From Nocardioides sp. CER19 (GTDB lineage: Bacteria > Actinomycetota > Actinomycetes > Propionibacteriales > Nocardioidaceae): a stretch of DNA of 64,000 nucleotides. Made by a program: the position numbers and the translations under genes. The notes under the pieces were generated by a model. That model did no database searches and was not told where the DNA came from. It saw only the letters and a program-made list of their open reading frames with translations. Location: NCBI RefSeq assembly GCF_029846275.1, contig NZ_JARVWS010000001.1, positions 1,178,001 through 1,242,000 on the forward strand, written 5' to 3'. Positions 1 through 7,943 of the stretch are shown in pieces. Position 1 is the first letter of the stretch; each line of letters starts with the position of its first letter.

Positions 1-1
1 C

Positions 2-160
2 GGGTTCGCCGGCGGCGCGGTCGGGCCGGGCCGGATGGCCGACGTGGCGCCGTACGCGTTGGACGCCTGCGTGCGCGCCGTGCTGGCCTTCGGCGCCGGC
101 GGTCTGCTGGCCGGGCTCGCGATGACCTGGCGGCAGCGCCGTTCGGAGCACGCCCAGTAG
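2..160 (+). CDS. C-terminal end of a DUF6350-type membrane protein (partial)
   Basis: Only the last 52 codons are in the window; the frame runs from the left edge to a TAG at 158-160. The fragment has a hydrophobic, glycine-rich helix (AVLAFGAGGLLAGLAM) followed by a short basic tail, as at the C-terminus of a multi-pass membrane protein. Its position 11 nt upstream of purN, and the preceding GPGRMADV sequence, fit the DUF6350 family that I recall between sucD and purN in actinobacteria. The family call rests on context and a short stretch, so it is moderate. No function is assigned. Confidence 0.5.
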   Translation, partial: GFAGGAVGPGRMADVAPYALDACVRAVLAFGAGGLLAGLAMTWRQRRSEHAQ

Positions 161-171
161 GATCGCCGCCC

Positions 172-777
172 GTGCGACTGGTCGTCCTCGTCTCCGGCTC
201 CGGCAGCAACCTGCAAGCGCTCCTCGACGCGTGCGCCGACCCGGCGTACGGCGCCGAGGTCGTCGCCGTCGGCGCCGACCGTGACGGCATCCTGGCGCTC
301 GAGCGGGCGGAGCGGGCCGGCGTCCCGACCTTCGTGCGCCGGCTCAAGGACCACGCCACCCGCGCCGAGTGGGACGCCGCACTGACCGAGGCCGTGGCCG
401 AGCACGAGCCTGGCCTGGTCGTGCTCGCCGGGTTCATGAAGCTGGTCGGACCGACGTTCCTCGCCCGCTTCGGCGGCCGGACGCTCAACACCCACCCCGC
501 CCTGTCACCGTCCTTCCCCGGCACCCACGGCCCGGCTGACGCGCTGGCCTACGGCGTGAAGGTCACCGGCTGCACCCTCTTCGTCGTCGACCCCGGGATC
601 GACACCGGCGTCATCGTCGCCCAGCGGGCGGTGCCGGTCGAGGACGACGACACGACCGAGACGCTGCACGAGCGGATCAAGGTCGCCGAGCGGGCGATGC
701 TCGTCGACAGCGTCGGCCGGATCGCGCGGGAGGGCTTCAGCGTCGAGGGCCGCCGGGTTCGCATCGGAGGGGCCTGA
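172..777 (+). CDS. purN: Phosphoribosylglycinamide formyltransferase (PurN)
   Basis: Third step of IMP synthesis: transfers formyl from 10-formyl-THF to glycinamide ribonucleotide in the cytoplasm. It is 201 aa, normal for the family. The N-terminal phosphate loop SGSGSNLQAL is at residues 8-17. The catalytic triad is intact: Asn106 and His108 in LNTHPALSPSFPG, and Asp144 in GIDTG. The GTG start at 172 is preceded by AGGAT about 8 nt upstream and lies 11 nt after the stop of the membrane protein gene. The downstream purH follows after a 121-nt gap that holds a ZTP riboswitch, so the two purine genes share an operon but purH has its own control. Confidence 0.96.
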   Translation: MRLVVLVSGSGSNLQALLDACADPAYGAEVVAVGADRDGILALERAERAGVPTFVRRLKDHATRAEWDAALTEAVAEHEPGLVVLAGFMKLVGPTFLARFGGRTLNTHPALSPSFPGTHGPADALAYGVKVTGCTLFVVDPGIDTGVIVAQRAVPVEDDDTTETLHERIKVAERAMLVDSVGRIAREGFSVEGRRVRIGGA

Positions 778-789
778 ATCCCTACGATG

Positions 790-866
790 AACGCACACGA
801 CTGGCGCGGGTGGGCGACCACCGGGGAGTGTGTGAGTAGGCATCGACCGCCTGGGTGCCCCCTCGT
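790..866 (+). promoter_or_regulatory. ZTP (pfl) riboswitch in the purH leader
   Basis: The purN-purH gap carries the conserved pieces of the pfl/ZTP motif in order: CGACTGGCG (798-806), GGTGGGCGACCACCGGGGAG (809-828), and CGACCGCCTGGGTGCCCC (845-862). GGTGG and CCACC form the first helix, the GGGGAG junction follows, and CCGCCTGGGT is the conserved 3' domain. The class binds ZTP/ZMP, the purH substrate, which accumulates when 10-formyl-THF is low, and it is known upstream of purH and folate genes in actinobacteria. It is followed by GATGAGGAGTG (881-891), the purH ribosome-binding site. Translational or transcriptional control cannot be decided by eye. Confidence 0.9.
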
Positions 867-898
867 CGAAGCAGACGACCGATGAGGAGTGAGCCGCT

Positions 899-2485
899 GT
901 GGCTGGCCAGCAGGACAAGATCGCGATCAAGCGGGCCCTGGTGTCCGTGTTCGACAAGACCGGCCTCGACGGGCTGGTCACGGGGCTGCACGAGGCCGGC
1001 GTCGAGCTCGTCTCGACGGGCGGCTCCGCGAAGCTGATCGCCGACCTGGGCCTCCCGGTCACCAGGGTGGAGGACCTCACCGGCTTCCCCGAGTGCCTCG
1101 ACGGCCGCGTGAAGACGCTGCACCCGCGCGTCCACGCCGGGATCCTCGCCGACCGGCGTCTCGAGAGCCACGAGCAGCAGCTCGCCGACCTCGGCGTGGA
1201 GCCGTTCGACCTCGTCGTCGTCAACCTCTACCCGTTCGTCGAGACGGTCGCCGGCGGGGGCACGCCCGAGGAGATCATCGAGAAGATCGACATCGGCGGC
1301 CCCTCGATGGTCCGCGCCGCCGCGAAGAACCACCCGAGCGTCGCGATCATCACCGACGGCGCCGACTACGGCCGGGCCCTCGAGGCGGCCCAGGGCGGCG
1401 GCTTCACCTACGAGGAGCGCAAGGCGCTGGCCGCCAAGGCGTTCGTGCACACGGCGACCTACGACGTCCACGTGGCCTCCTGGATGGGCTCCGTCCTGAC
1501 CGACAGCAGCGAGGGGACCGGCTTCCCCGCCTGGATCGGCGGCACCTACGACAAGGCGACGGTGCTGCGCTACGGCGAGAACCCGCACCAGAAGGCAGCG
1601 CTCTACCTCAACGGCTTCGGCCCGGCCGGGCTCGCCCAGGCCGAGCAGCTGCACGGCAAGGAGATGTCCTACAACAACTACGTCGACACCGACGCCGCCC
1701 GCCGCGCCGCCAACGACTTCGCGGAGCCGGCGGTCGCGATCATCAAGCACGCCAACCCGTGCGGCATCGCGGTCGGGGACGACATCGCCGAGGCGCACCG
1801 CCGTGCCCACGAGTGCGACCCGGTCAGCGCGTTCGGCGGCGTGATCGCGGCGAACCGTCCGGTGAGCGTCGAGATGGCCCGCCAGGTCGCCGAGGTCTTC
1901 ACCGAGGTCATCGTCGCCCCGGCCTACGAGGACGGCGCGGTCGAGATCCTCACACGCAAGAAGAACATCCGGATCCTGGTCGCTCCGACCGACGGTGGCT
2001 CGCCCGTCGAGACCCGTCCGATCTCCGGTGGGCTGCTGATGCAGACCGTCGACCACGTCGACGCGCCCGGCGACGACCCGTCGACCTGGACCCTGGCCAC
2101 CGGTGAGGCGGCCGACGAGCGGACCCTCGCCGACCTCGCCTTCGCCTGGAAGGCCTGCCGCGCCGCGAAGTCCAACGCGATCCTGCTGGCCCGCGACGGC
2201 GCGAGCGTCGGCATCGGCATGGGCCAGGTCAACCGGGTGGACTCCTGCCGGCTGGCCGTCGAGCGCGCCAACACCCTCGTCGAGGGTGCGGAGCGGGCCC
2301 GGGGCGCGGTGGCCGCGTCCGACGCGTTCTTCCCGTTCGAGGACGGCCCGCAGATCCTCCTCGACGCCGGCGTCACCGCGATCGTCCAGCCGGGCGGCTC
2401 GGTCCGCGACGAGCTGACCGTCGAGGCCTGCAAGGCGGCCGGCGTGACGATGTACTTCACCGGGACCCGCCACTTCTTCCACTAG
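899..2485 (+). CDS. purH: Bifunctional AICAR transformylase / IMP cyclohydrolase (PurH)
   Basis: Last two steps of IMP synthesis: formylates AICAR with 10-formyl-THF, then closes the ring. It is 528 aa, full length. An N-terminal MGS-like cyclohydrolase domain covers roughly residues 10-150 ([25 protein letters not shown]). The C-terminal transformylase has the Lys-His pair in [13 protein letters not shown] and ends near GTRHFFH, as usual. The GTG at 899 is chosen because GAGGAG lies 8-13 nt upstream and the protein then starts just before the conserved [12 protein letters not shown] block. Expression is probably tuned by the ZTP riboswitch in the leader. Confidence 0.97.
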   Translation: MAGQQDKIAIKRALVSVFDKTGLDGLVTGLHEAGVELVSTGGSAKLIADLGLPVTRVEDLTGFPECLDGRVKTLHPRVHAGILADRRLESHEQQLADLGVEPFDLVVVNLYPFVETVAGGGTPEEIIEKIDIGGPSMVRAAAKNHPSVAIITDGADYGRALEAAQGGGFTYEERKALAAKAFVHTATYDVHVASWMGSVLTDSSEGTGFPAWIGGTYDKATVLRYGENPHQKAALYLNGFGPAGLAQAEQLHGKEMSYNNYVDTDAARRAANDFAEPAVAIIKHANPCGIAVGDDIAEAHRRAHECDPVSAFGGVIAANRPVSVEMARQVAEVFTEVIVAPAYEDGAVEILTRKKNIRILVAPTDGGSPVETRPISGGLLMQTVDHVDAPGDDPSTWTLATGEAADERTLADLAFAWKACRAAKSNAILLARDGASVGIGMGQVNRVDSCRLAVERANTLVEGAERARGAVAASDAFFPFEDGPQILLDAGVTAIVQPGGSVRDELTVEACKAAGVTMYFTGTRHFFH

Positions 2486-2495
2486 GAGGGCGCGG

Positions 2496-2519
2496 GCCCC
2501 GGCGTACGGCTACCGGGGC
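2496..2519. terminator. Hairpin between convergent purH and PLD-like gene
   Basis: GCCCCGG (2496-2502) pairs with CCGGGGC (2513-2519) around a 10-nt loop that contains the stop codon of the minus-strand gene. It lies 11 nt after the purH stop. A GC-rich stem without a clear U tract is common for actinobacterial terminators. It could serve both genes; termination is inferred from position. Confidence 0.5.
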
Positions 2520-3841
2520 GGGCCGCCCGTCGGGTCGATGCCCGGGCGGTGGGTGGCCCTGCCCCGCCAGAGGTTGCGGAACTGGCGGGTGTAGGCGGTG
2601 TAGTAGGCCGGGTCGGTGAACCGGACGACGACCTCCTCGTTGGCGAACGAGATGGGGCTCCAGTTCTCCGAGCCGGTCCACACCGACTTCGTCGGCTGTC
2701 CGCGGAACGAGCCGTTGACGGCCATCTCCTTGAAGTGGACGTAGAACCGCGGGCCCCAGCCGCTGAGACCGTCCTCCTCCGCCGGGTTGCGGTTGGCGAA
2801 GCGCCAGTCGCCCATCCGCAGCGGCACCCCGGCCCGGCGCAGGATCCCGATCACCGGGCGGCTGAAGACGCTGCCGATGACCATCACGTCGCAGCCGCGG
2901 CGCTTCAGTCCGGCGATGGCGTTCGCGACCCGGACGCCGCGGCTCTTGAAGACGGCGTACTCGGTGATCCGCACGATGGTTCGACCGTCGGCGGTGCCGT
3001 AGCCGCGACGGGTGCGGCAGCCGACGTCGTTGATCCGCTGCACGACCGGGTCGTGGCCGGCGCGTGCGACGGGGGCCTGGACGGCTGACGCGGTCGCGGG
3101 GGTCCGCTGCAGCCACAGCGAGTAGGCGTGCTTCACGCCCGGCTGGCTCGTGGTCAGGAAGCCGCGCGGCCCGCGCTGCCGCTGGATCTTCATCTGGTCG
3201 AAGAAGCCGACCCAGGCGTTGAAGACCTTCGGGTCGTAGGCGATCGCCCACGAGTCGTTCCACTGCCGGTAGGTGGCCTTCGACGTCAGGTTGCCCGAGC
3301 TGCCGATGATGACGTCGCGGGCGCCGCCGGTGCGGGTGAAGCTGGCGATCTTGATGTGCTGGTTGCCACCGTCGCCGGGGCCCCGGCAGCGGCCGGGGCA
3401 GGTGACGACGAAGTTGGCGCGGTGCGGGTTCTTGCCGAACGCACGCTGCAGGGCGAAGACGAGCCCCGACGAGGTGCGCTTGTTGACGATCACCTGCACG
3501 TGCGCCCCGCGGCGCCGCGCCTGGCGCAGGGCGTAGGTCACCTCGGGGCGATCGAGCGAGTACGTCGCGATCCGGATCGTCTCGCCGCGGGGCGTGTGCC
3601 GGATCGCCTGGAGGATCCGGCGCAGGATCACGCGAGATCCCCGGCGGCCCGGGTCGTTGAACATCGGCCTGAGCGACGGCCGCCAGCCCGGCAACGGCGC
3701 CAGCAGCGCCGACGGCGCGGCCGCCTGCGCCGCTACGGCCGCTGGACCGCCGGCCGGAACCACCTCGATCGCGGACGCACCCAGTGCGCCGGTCGCCACC
3801 ACCGAAGCGGCGACGACGAAGCGCCGAAACCTTGCCCCCAT
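2510..3841 (-). CDS. Secreted phospholipase D-like protein
   Basis: A 443-aa protein with an N-terminal signal peptide: basic MGARFRR, then a hydrophobic stretch ending near ALGASA. Two PLD-type half sites are present, HIKIASFT in the N-terminal half and HFKEMAVN in the C-terminal half. In the usual HxKx4D motif the eighth residue is Asp; here it is Thr and Asn, which may be subfamily variation or loss of activity. Phrases such as IIGSSGNLTS and WTGSENWSP match the GSxN part of PLD sites. The ATG at 3841 is preferred over an in-frame GTG at 3910 because it places the signal peptide at the N-terminus. Substrate unknown; it may act on lipids or nucleic acid outside the membrane. Confidence 0.8.
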   Translation of the reverse strand: MGARFRRFVVAASVVATGALGASAIEVVPAGGPAAVAAQAAAPSALLAPLPGWRPSLRPMFNDPGRRGSRVILRRILQAIRHTPRGETIRIATYSLDRPEVTYALRQARRRGAHVQVIVNKRTSSGLVFALQRAFGKNPHRANFVVTCPGRCRGPGDGGNQHIKIASFTRTGGARDVIIGSSGNLTSKATYRQWNDSWAIAYDPKVFNAWVGFFDQMKIQRQRGPRGFLTTSQPGVKHAYSLWLQRTPATASAVQAPVARAGHDPVVQRINDVGCRTRRGYGTADGRTIVRITEYAVFKSRGVRVANAIAGLKRRGCDVMVIGSVFSRPVIGILRRAGVPLRMGDWRFANRNPAEEDGLSGWGPRFYVHFKEMAVNGSFRGQPTKSVWTGSENWSPISFANEEVVVRFTDPAYYTAYTRQFRNLWRGRATHRPGIDPTGGPPR

Positions 3842-3879
3842 GTTTCTCGCCCATCTGACGTAGTCGTCGCCCTTGCGAG

Positions 3880-3927
3880 CCCCTCCCGTCAGGACGATAG
3901 TCCTGGGCACCGGTGTGGCGGGAGGGG
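3880..3927. other. Two-tier inverted repeat in the PLD/folD divergent region
   Basis: CCCCTCCC (3880-3887) pairs with GGGAGGGG (3920-3927), extended by three further pairs including a wobble. The loop holds a second hairpin, AGGAC/GTCCT around a 4-nt loop. The element sits 39 nt upstream of the minus-strand PLD gene and 60 nt upstream of folD. It may be a 5' leader structure of the PLD gene. It matches no riboswitch class I recognise. Confidence 0.4.
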
Positions 3928-3987
3928 TCTGACGCGCGAGTCCGGCCCGTCTTCGGCTTTTCCGCCCGGGTCGGGGAAACTAGGGCC

Positions 3988-4863
3988 GTGACTGCCCAGA
4001 AGCTCGACGGCACCCAGACCGCCGCCGCCATCAAGGAGGAGCTCCGGCTCCGCGTGGCGGCCCTGATCCAGGCGGGCGTCCGACCCGGCCTGGGCACGAT
4101 CCTCGTCGGCGACGACCCCGGGTCCCGGTGGTACGTCAACGGCAAGCACAAGGACTGCGCGGAGGTCGGCATCGAGTCGATCCGCATCGACCTCCCGGAC
4201 ACCGCGACCCAGGAGGAGATCGAGGAGGCGGTCCGCACCCTCAACGCGGACCCCGCGTGCACCGGCTACATCGTGCAGCTGCCGCTCCCGAAGGGCATCG
4301 ACGAGAACCGCGTCCTCGGCCTCATCGACCCGTCCAAGGACGCCGACGGGCTGCACCCGACCAACCTCGGGTGGCTGGTCCTCGGCGAGCCGGCTCCGCT
4401 GCCGTGCACGCCGTACGGCATCGTCGAGCTGCTCCGCCGCCACGGCGTCGAGCTCAACGGCGCCGAGGTCGTCGTCGTCGGTCGGGGCGTGACGGTGGGC
4501 CGTCCGCTCGGCCTGCTGCTGACGCGCCGCTCGGAGAACTCGACCGTCACGCTCTGCCACACCGGCACGCGCGACCTCGCCGCCCACACCCGCCGGGCCG
4601 ACATCGTCGTGGCGGCCGCGGGTGTCCCGGGCATCATCACCGGCGACATGGTCAAGCCGGGTGCCGCGCTCCTCGACGTCGGCGTCAGCCGGGTCGACGG
4701 GAAGCTCGCCGGTGACCTCGCCCCCGACGTCTGGGACGTCGCCGGCTGGGTGTCGCCCAACCCCGGCGGGGTGGGGCCCATGACCCGTGCCATGCTGCTC
4801 TCCAACATCGTGATCAACGCCGAGAAGGTCGCGGCGGAGACGACGGCGAAGGGTCTGGCGTGA
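3988..4863 (+). CDS. folD: Methylene-THF dehydrogenase / methenyl-THF cyclohydrolase (FolD)
   Basis: Interconverts 5,10-methylene-THF and 10-formyl-THF using NADP, supplying the formyl donor for PurN and PurH. It is 291 aa, close to the usual 280-300. Seen are [14 protein letters not shown] at the N-terminus, the catalytic Lys region [29 protein letters not shown], and the Rossmann signature [17 protein letters not shown], ending with [15 protein letters not shown]. The GTG at 3988 places the start just before the conserved LDG block; the longer in-frame start at 3913 would add 25 unsupported residues. The stop overlaps the next gene by 4 nt (GTGA), so the two are probably translationally coupled. 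Confidence 0.95.
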   Translation: MTAQKLDGTQTAAAIKEELRLRVAALIQAGVRPGLGTILVGDDPGSRWYVNGKHKDCAEVGIESIRIDLPDTATQEEIEEAVRTLNADPACTGYIVQLPLPKGIDENRVLGLIDPSKDADGLHPTNLGWLVLGEPAPLPCTPYGIVELLRRHGVELNGAEVVVVGRGVTVGRPLGLLLTRRSENSTVTLCHTGTRDLAAHTRRADIVVAAAGVPGIITGDMVKPGAALLDVGVSRVDGKLAGDLAPDVWDVAGWVSPNPGGVGPMTRAMLLSNIVINAEKVAAETTAKGLA

Positions 4864-5261
4864 CGGTCGTGCACGAGAGCGAGGAGTCCCCGGCGGAGCC
4901 GGGTGGCGTCCCCTCCCCGGAGGAGGTCGAGGCCGAGCTCGTCGCTGCCGGCGTCCAGGAGCCGACGCGCGTCGACGGGGCGGAGCGCCGCTACCCGTCC
5001 ACGCTCGGCGGTGCGTTCTATCTCGGCATCCTCGCCGTGGTCGGGCTCGGCCTGGCCGTCACGGCGGCCGGCCACTGGCGCGGGGGCGTGCACCTGATCG
5101 CGGGCGCGCTCGTCGCGGCGGCGCTGCTGCGCCTGGTGCTGCCCACCCGCGACGCCGGGATGCTCGCCGTCCGCCACCGCGCCCTCGACTGCTCGCTCCT
5201 CGCGGTCGCCGGCGTCGCCCTCTGGGTGCTCGCCAGCACCATCCCCAGCCAGCCGGTCTGA
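4860..5261 (+). CDS. DUF3017 family membrane protein
   Basis: A 133-aa protein with an acidic N-terminal tail (residues 1-40) and three hydrophobic segments: [36 protein letters not shown], and [15 protein letters not shown]. Length and position after folD and before mdh match DUF3017, an uncharacterised actinobacterial family found in this place. The GTG start overlaps the folD TGA. No role is known. Confidence 0.8.
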   Translation: MTVVHESEESPAEPGGVPSPEEVEAELVAAGVQEPTRVDGAERRYPSTLGGAFYLGILAVVGLGLAVTAAGHWRGGVHLIAGALVAAALLRLVLPTRDAGMLAVRHRALDCSLLAVAGVALWVLASTIPSQPV

Positions 5262-5287
5262 CGGCTCAGCGGGCTCTGCTCACCGTC

Positions 5288-5340
5288 GCGAAGTGTCTGT
5301 GACACCGTGTAACGTGTAACGCCGGACACGCCCGGTGTCC
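5288..5340 (+). other. Short gap with a degenerate palindrome and a hairpin
   Basis: The 101-nt gap after DUF3017 contains GCGAAGTGTCTGTGACAC (5289-5306), which resembles a shortened copy of the AAGTGTCACcGTGACACTT palindrome found in the array at 56330-56664. It is followed by two GTGTAAC copies and by GGACAC (5324-5329)/GTGTCC (5335-5340) with a 5-nt loop. The hairpin may end the folD operon. The similarity to the array is suggestive, not proven. Confidence 0.35.
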
Positions 5341-5362
5341 CCACGGCCCCAGGGGGTTCTGC

Positions 5363-6172
5363 ATGGTGCTCGCGTACGAACGGACCGGTAGCGGCGAGCC
5401 GCTGGTGCTCATCCACGGGATCGGCCACCGCCGGCAGGCGTGGTACCCGGTCCTCGACCGTCTGGCCCACGACTACGACGTCATCGCGATCGACCTCCCG
5501 GGTCATGGCGAGAGCGCCGACACCCTCGACCCGTCGCTCCCGGTCAAGGACGCCCTGCGCCAGACCCTCGCGGAGACCTTCGCCGAGCTGGGCGTCGACC
5601 GCCCCCACGTCGTCGGGAACTCGCTGGGCGGGCTCATCGCCCTCGAGGCCGCCCAGGACGGGATGGCCCGGACCGTGACCGCACTGTCGCCTGCGGGGTT
5701 CTGGGGCGGCCCCCGCGACTTCCTCTACGTCCGCGCGCTCTTCGGCGCCGTCCTGGCGACGGCGCGCGCGACCCGGCCGGTCGCCGGCCCGCTGCTCCGC
5801 ACCCGCGCCGGTCGCGCGGCCATGTTCGGCTGGCTGCACGCGCACCCGGCCTCGATCGATCCGGACCTCGCCCGTGGCGACTTCGCCAATCTGCTGCGCG
5901 CCCGGCGCACCATCGGGAGGCTGTTCGCGGCGGCCTACTGCTACGCCGCCTCCGACACGGCCGCCGCCCCCGTGCCGACGACGGTCGCGTGGGGCGAGCG
6001 GGACCTCGTGCTGCTGCCCTACCAGGCCGGGCGGGCGACGACGCTGTTGCCGCACGCGCGGCACGTCCGGCTCGCCGGCGTCGGCCACGTCCCCATGCCC
6101 GACGACCCCGAGCTCGTCGTCAGCACGATCCGGGCGGGCACGCTGCCGGGGACCGAGCGGCTCACCGCCTGA
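5363..6172 (+). CDS. Alpha/beta hydrolase
   Basis: A 269-aa single-domain alpha/beta hydrolase. The oxyanion HG motif is LVLIHGIGHRRQAW (near residues 15-28), the nucleophile elbow is GNSLGG (Ser in VVGNSLGGLIALE, near residue 91), the acid is in WGERDLVLLP, and the catalytic His is in LAGVGHVPMPDDPE near the C-terminus. The triad is intact. CAGGGGG lies about 8 nt before the ATG. Substrate cannot be read from sequence; hydrolases of this form include esterases, dehalogenases and C-C hydrolases. It stands alone between the folD operon and convergent mdh. Confidence 0.85.
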   Translation: MVLAYERTGSGEPLVLIHGIGHRRQAWYPVLDRLAHDYDVIAIDLPGHGESADTLDPSLPVKDALRQTLAETFAELGVDRPHVVGNSLGGLIALEAAQDGMARTVTALSPAGFWGGPRDFLYVRALFGAVLATARATRPVAGPLLRTRAGRAAMFGWLHAHPASIDPDLARGDFANLLRARRTIGRLFAAAYCYAASDTAAAPVPTTVAWGERDLVLLPYQAGRATTLLPHARHVRLAGVGHVPMPDDPELVVSTIRAGTLPGTERLTA

Positions 6173-6194
6173 CCCCGGCGCCGCCGGTCGATGA

Positions 6195-7175
6195 TCAGAT
6201 GAGCCCGAGCGAGCGGACGGCGTCGGCCTCCTCCTGGAGCTCGGCGACAGAGGCGTCGATCCGGCTGCGCGAGAAGTCGTCGATCTCCAGCCCCCGCACG
6301 ATGCTCCAGCTGCCGCCGTCGGTGGTGACGGGGAAGGACGACACCAGACCCTCGGGGACGCCGTAGGAGCCGTCGGACACGACGCCCATCGACTCCCAGT
6401 CGTCGGCCGGCGTACCGAAGAGCCAGTTGCGGGCGGCATCGATGGTGGCCGACGCCGCGGACGCGGCGGACGAGAGGCCGCGCGCCTCGATGATCGCCGT
6501 GCCGCGCTTGGCGACGGTGGGGATGAAGTCGTTCTCGATCCAGTCCCGCTCGACGAGCTCGGTCGCGGGGCGGCCGGCGACCAGGGCGTGGAAGAGGTCG
6601 GGGTACTGCGTCGCCGAGTGGTTGCCCCAGATCGTCATCCGGTGGATGTCGTGGGCCGGGACGCCCGTCTTGCGGGACAGCTGGGCGAGGGCCCGGTTGT
6701 GGTCGAGCCGGGTCAGCGCCGAGAAGCGGTCACGCGGGATGTCCGGGGCGTTCGAGGCGGTGATGAGGGCGTTGGTGTTGGCCGGGTTGCCGGTCACCTG
6801 GATCCGCACGTTGTCGGCGGCCGCCTCGTTGAGGGCGCGGCCCTGCGCGGTGAAGATGGCGCCGTTGGCCTCCAGCAGGTCCTTGCGCTCCATGCCGGCG
6901 CTCCGCGGTCGGGCGCCGACGAGGAGGGCCAGCTCGACGCCGTCGAAGACCTGCTTGGGGTCGTCGCCGATCTCGACACCGGCCAGGTGCGGGAACGCGC
7001 AGTCGTCGAGCTCCATGACCACGCCCTCGAGCGCCTTGAGCGCAGGAGTGATCTCGAGGAGCCGGAGCTCGACCTCACGATCACCGCCGAGCGCGCCGGA
7101 CGCGATGCGGAAGAGCAGGCTGTAACCGATCTGACCGGCGGCACCAGTGACCGCCACCTTGAGGGGAGTGCTCAC
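6195..7175 (-). CDS. mdh: Malate dehydrogenase
   Basis: TCA-cycle oxidation of malate to oxaloacetate with NAD. It is 326 aa, matching the 327-330 aa actinobacterial form. The N-terminal dinucleotide fold is [22 protein letters not shown]; other blocks are [12 protein letters not shown] (mobile loop, substrate Arg), [19 protein letters not shown] and the catalytic [12 protein letters not shown]. The GTG at 7175 gives the canonical N-terminus; the longer frame to 7298 would add 41 non-conserved residues. A TACGGT box lies exactly 7 nt upstream of the GTG with no Shine-Dalgarno sequence, so the mRNA is probably leaderless. Confidence 0.95.
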   Translation of the reverse strand: MSTPLKVAVTGAAGQIGYSLLFRIASGALGGDREVELRLLEITPALKALEGVVMELDDCAFPHLAGVEIGDDPKQVFDGVELALLVGARPRSAGMERKDLLEANGAIFTAQGRALNEAAADNVRIQVTGNPANTNALITASNAPDIPRDRFSALTRLDHNRALAQLSRKTGVPAHDIHRMTIWGNHSATQYPDLFHALVAGRPATELVERDWIENDFIPTVAKRGTAIIEARGLSSAASAASATIDAARNWLFGTPADDWESMGVVSDGSYGVPEGLVSSFPVTTDGGSWSIVRGLEIDDFSRSRIDASVAELQEEADAVRSLGLI

Positions 7176-7182
7176 GCTCAGC

Positions 7183-7188
7183 ACCGTA
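7183..7188 (-). promoter_or_regulatory. Putative -10 box for leaderless mdh
   Basis: TACGGT on the minus strand, 7 nt before the mdh GTG, with no ribosome-binding site between. It fits the TANNNT box of leaderless actinobacterial genes. Confidence 0.5.
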
Positions 7189-7214
7189 GCGGAGGTGTGA
7201 ACCAGGTAACAGGG

Positions 7215-7220
7215 CATCCT
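7215..7220 (+). promoter_or_regulatory. Putative -10 box for the lipoprotein gene
   Basis: CATCCT lies 7 nt before the GTG at 7228, in the same spacing as other leaderless starts in this window. The first base departs from TANNNT, so support is weaker. Confidence 0.35.
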
Positions 7221-7227
7221 TGGACGT

Positions 7228-7884
7228 GTGCTCGTACGACGGACCCCCGCCGCCCTGCTCGCCTCGATCTGCCTCTGTCTGACCGCCGGCTGCGGCACGT
7301 TCGCGCAGTCCTACGACCCCGCCGGCGTGGACGGGCTGACGATCCCGACGCCCAGTCCTGACCCGGGGGAGTTCGCGAGCACCGTCGACAACGACTGGCT
7401 CCCGCTGAAGCCGGGCACGACCCACACCTACGCCGTCACGAGACCCACCCTCCCCGCGGCCACCCGCACGGTCGAGGTGCTGCCCGGGCGCGTCGACGTC
7501 GACGGCGTGCCGACGACGGCGGTCCGCAGCACGCTCGGCGCCGAGGTGACGACCGACTACTACGCGCAGGACAGGCACGGCAACGTGTGGTGGTTCGGTC
7601 ACGAGGCGCCGACCGGCGGCTGGCGTGCCGGACAGGGCGGCGCCGAGGCCGGGCTGGCGATGGCCGCCCGGCCGCGCCGGGCCGACGGCTACCGGACGGC
7701 ATACCTCGCAGGCGTCGTGGAGGACGTGGCGACCGTCGTCCAGGTCGATGCCGACACCGTCGAGATCGACGTGACGACGGCCCTCGCGCCCGGCGGCGTC
7801 AGCCGGGAGACCTATCGGCGCGGCACCGGCCTCGCCAGCCGCGTCGACGCGGCGACGGGGGAGTCCGACCGGCTGGTGCGGTGA
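7228..7884 (+). CDS. Putative lipoprotein of unknown function
   Basis: A 218-aa protein with a lipoprotein signal: basic LVRR, hydrophobic core [11 protein letters not shown], then lipobox LTAGC with Cys at about residue 22. The mature part has the phrase [16 protein letters not shown], similar to a domain of secreted actinobacterial proteins that open with a 'PLKPGTxW' strand, and is beta-rich by composition. No catalytic motif is visible. It is probably anchored on the outer face of the membrane. Its TGA (7882-7884) overlaps a possible GTG (7881) in the frame of the following sulfatase gene, so the two could be coupled. Confidence 0.7.
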   Translation: MLVRRTPAALLASICLCLTAGCGTFAQSYDPAGVDGLTIPTPSPDPGEFASTVDNDWLPLKPGTTHTYAVTRPTLPAATRTVEVLPGRVDVDGVPTTAVRSTLGAEVTTDYYAQDRHGNVWWFGHEAPTGGWRAGQGGAEAGLAMAARPRRADGYRTAYLAGVVEDVATVVQVDADTVEIDVTTALAPGGVSRETYRRGTGLASRVDAATGESDRLVR

Positions 7885-7943
7885 GGGTGGCGGTTGTGGC
7901 CGGACTTGGTCAGGAGGGCCGACCTCGTGGGACCCTGGCAGAT

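Noticed and set aside
3880..3927. Two-tier hairpin as a c-di-AMP or c-di-GMP riboswitch
   Set aside because: The conserved nucleotides of those classes are absent; only the stems can be seen.
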